From: an uncultured Acetatifactor sp.
GTDB lineage: Bacteria > Bacillota > Clostridia > Lachnospirales > Lachnospiraceae
Assembly (NCBI GenBank): GCA_910585615.1
Contig: CAJUFO010000128.1
Coordinates: forward strand, 1-7,025
Length of the DNA stretch: 7,025 nucleotides
Direction: 5' to 3'
A program made the translations under genes and the position numbers. This document shows, piece after piece, positions 6,441-7,025 of the stretch. Below the pieces are notes generated by a model. It was not told the origin of the DNA, searched no databases, and saw nothing but the letters and a program-made list of their open reading frames with translations. Within the stretch, counting starts at the first letter, position 1. Every line of letters begins with the position of its first letter.

Positions 6441-6469
6441 ATTATACCCTAATTTTCTCCTTCGCGCAA
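6441..6469 (-). promoter_or_regulatory. Sigma-70-type promoter of argS
   Basis: On the minus strand, TTGCGC (6464-6469) and a perfect TATAAT (6441-6446) are separated by exactly 17 bp. Transcription would start near 6434, giving a leader of about 140 nt before the ATG at 6293 (about 93 nt if 6341 is used). No T-box hallmark (TGGNACCGCG) is present in the leader. Confidence 0.7.
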
Positions 6470-6526
6470 CCTATTTCTCTGCGCTCCGGCGAACCCTTCG
6501 AGAATCCCGGTTCGTAGCAGACTCTT

Positions 6527-6646
6527 TCAAATGCCGCCCCCAATCATCCGCTCGTCACTCCCGCGCCGGCGAGGAAGATCACGGGCACATCCGAATGCTG
6601 TCTGAGCTTCCGGCAGATTCACGTCCAGAAGCGCCCCGCATCGGAA
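6527..6646 (-). pseudogene. Remnant of an OmpR-type response regulator receiver domain
   Basis: Three short minus-strand pieces in shifting frames give receiver-domain sequence in the right order. ALLDVNLPE (6608-6634) holds the phospho-acceptor Asp. RKLRQHSDVPVIFLAGA (6562-6612) is the alpha3-beta4 segment with the S/D-V-P-V-I-F-L strand. DERMIGGGI (to the stop at 6527-6529) resembles the D-E-x-D-x-x-x-G stretch that follows. The usual DGxGFxLC between LP and RKLR is missing. Nothing before or after continues the gene, so this is a decayed scrap, not an active regulator. It lies just upstream of the argS promoter. Confidence 0.6.
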
Positions 6647-6676
6647 CGCTCCCCCTTCGGCAGTCCGTGGGAACGC

Positions 6677-6991
6677 CTACCCAAGCGCCACGTCCAGCGC
6701 CATCATGATTGTGAAGTCTGCGGCGAACAGAGGCGTCCCCACCTTGGAATGCATCCCCTGTATCCGGACTTCATATTGGGCATTCTGCGGGTCAGGGTTC
6801 AAGTAGACTTCCACATCGGGCGCATTGCCATGCTTGTATCCCGAAGCTGGCAGCCATTCCGTCACGATGCGGTGCCAGATGCACGCCGGAACTCCCGCCG
6901 TCCCCTGGCAGGGGCAGCGGGAGCAGCTTTCCGCAGCGGAGTCCATGCTCCGCAAATATGCTGTTGTCACAAATTGAAGCTGCCGTCCCAT
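6677..6991 (-). pseudogene. Remnant of a GyrI-like effector-binding domain (regulator tail)
   Basis: A 104-codon open frame whose middle is clearly family-like. Residues 38-78 (6758-6880) include WHRIVTEWLPASGYKHG and APDVEVYLNPDPQNAQYEV. This is the C-terminal signature of GyrI-like/AraC effector-binding domains, which bind small ligands, often as the sensing half of AraC- or MerR-type regulators. The usual ending YEVWIPV is changed to YEVRIQ, and the frame reads on for about 26 unrelated residues. The first 33 residues are Cys-rich and unlike the domain, and the beta strands that should precede the tail are absent. It is therefore probably a truncated, decaying gene; a short real protein from the ATG at 6991 is unlikely, as no good ribosome binding site is visible. 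Confidence 0.6.
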
Positions 6992-7025
6992 ACAGGCATG
7001 TCGGAAAGGTAGGCGCTCTCCACAG

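Noticed and set aside
5154..6452. A 432-codon plus-strand open frame opposite argS
   Set aside because: It is antisense to unmistakable ArgS sequence, is rich in His, Leu and Gln as expected from the mirror of GC-rich codons, and has no recognisable family.
1..7025. CRISPR array, tRNA or rRNA gene, intact insertion sequence
   Set aside because: No spaced direct-repeat series, no cloverleaf or CCA-end pattern, no rRNA-like tract and no transposase motif were seen on either strand.

Overview
The window looks like the chromosome of a low-to-mid GC gut Firmicute, most likely a Lachnospiraceae-type Clostridium. This rests on strong AGGAGG-type ribosome binding sites, TATAAT promoters, and protein sequences typical of that group; no 16S or other marker gene is present. 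No tRNA, rRNA, CRISPR array or intact transposase was seen.

Layout from left to right. (1) Positions 1-241, minus strand: the first 80 codons of a CoA-disulfide reductase/NADH oxidase-type flavoenzyme, which runs off the left edge. (2) Positions 242-327: a short gap with a 12-bp imperfect hairpin. (3) Positions 328-2224, minus strand: a tight two-gene unit. The first gene is a stand-alone ABC/AAA-type ATPase (449 aa). The second, starting 6 nt after it, is a small protein of about 179 aa with a D...E-x-K nuclease-like motif. As written, the second gene is split by a +1 frameshift at a C6T5 run. (4) Positions 2225-2751: about 530 bp with no convincing gene, holding a perfect 12-bp inverted repeat 109 bp across. 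(5) Positions 2752-4066, plus strand: a TATAAT promoter with a dyad at +1, then one polypeptide joining a GNAT acetyltransferase to an AadA/ANT-like nucleotidyltransferase. (6) Positions 4067-4526: a decayed small gene on the minus strand in two frames, plus two hairpins. (7) Positions 4527-6293, minus strand: complete argS, with its own promoter at 6441-6469 and a striking 9-bp dyad over its predicted transcription start. (8) Positions 6470-7025: debris of regulatory genes on the minus strand, comprising a piece of an OmpR-type receiver domain in several frames and the C-terminal tail of a GyrI-like effector-binding domain.

How it fits together. argS and the flavoenzyme are housekeeping or metabolic genes. 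The stretch between them looks like accessory cargo in AT-richer DNA: an ATPase/nuclease-like pair with the genetic layout of a defence or DNA-maintenance module, and a fused acetyltransferase/nucleotidyltransferase that resembles aminoglycoside-modifying enzymes. Small decayed fragments around argS suggest repeated insertion and deletion on both sides of it. The ATPase pair and the fusion enzyme are the two items most worth follow-up; neither function is proven by the sequence alone.
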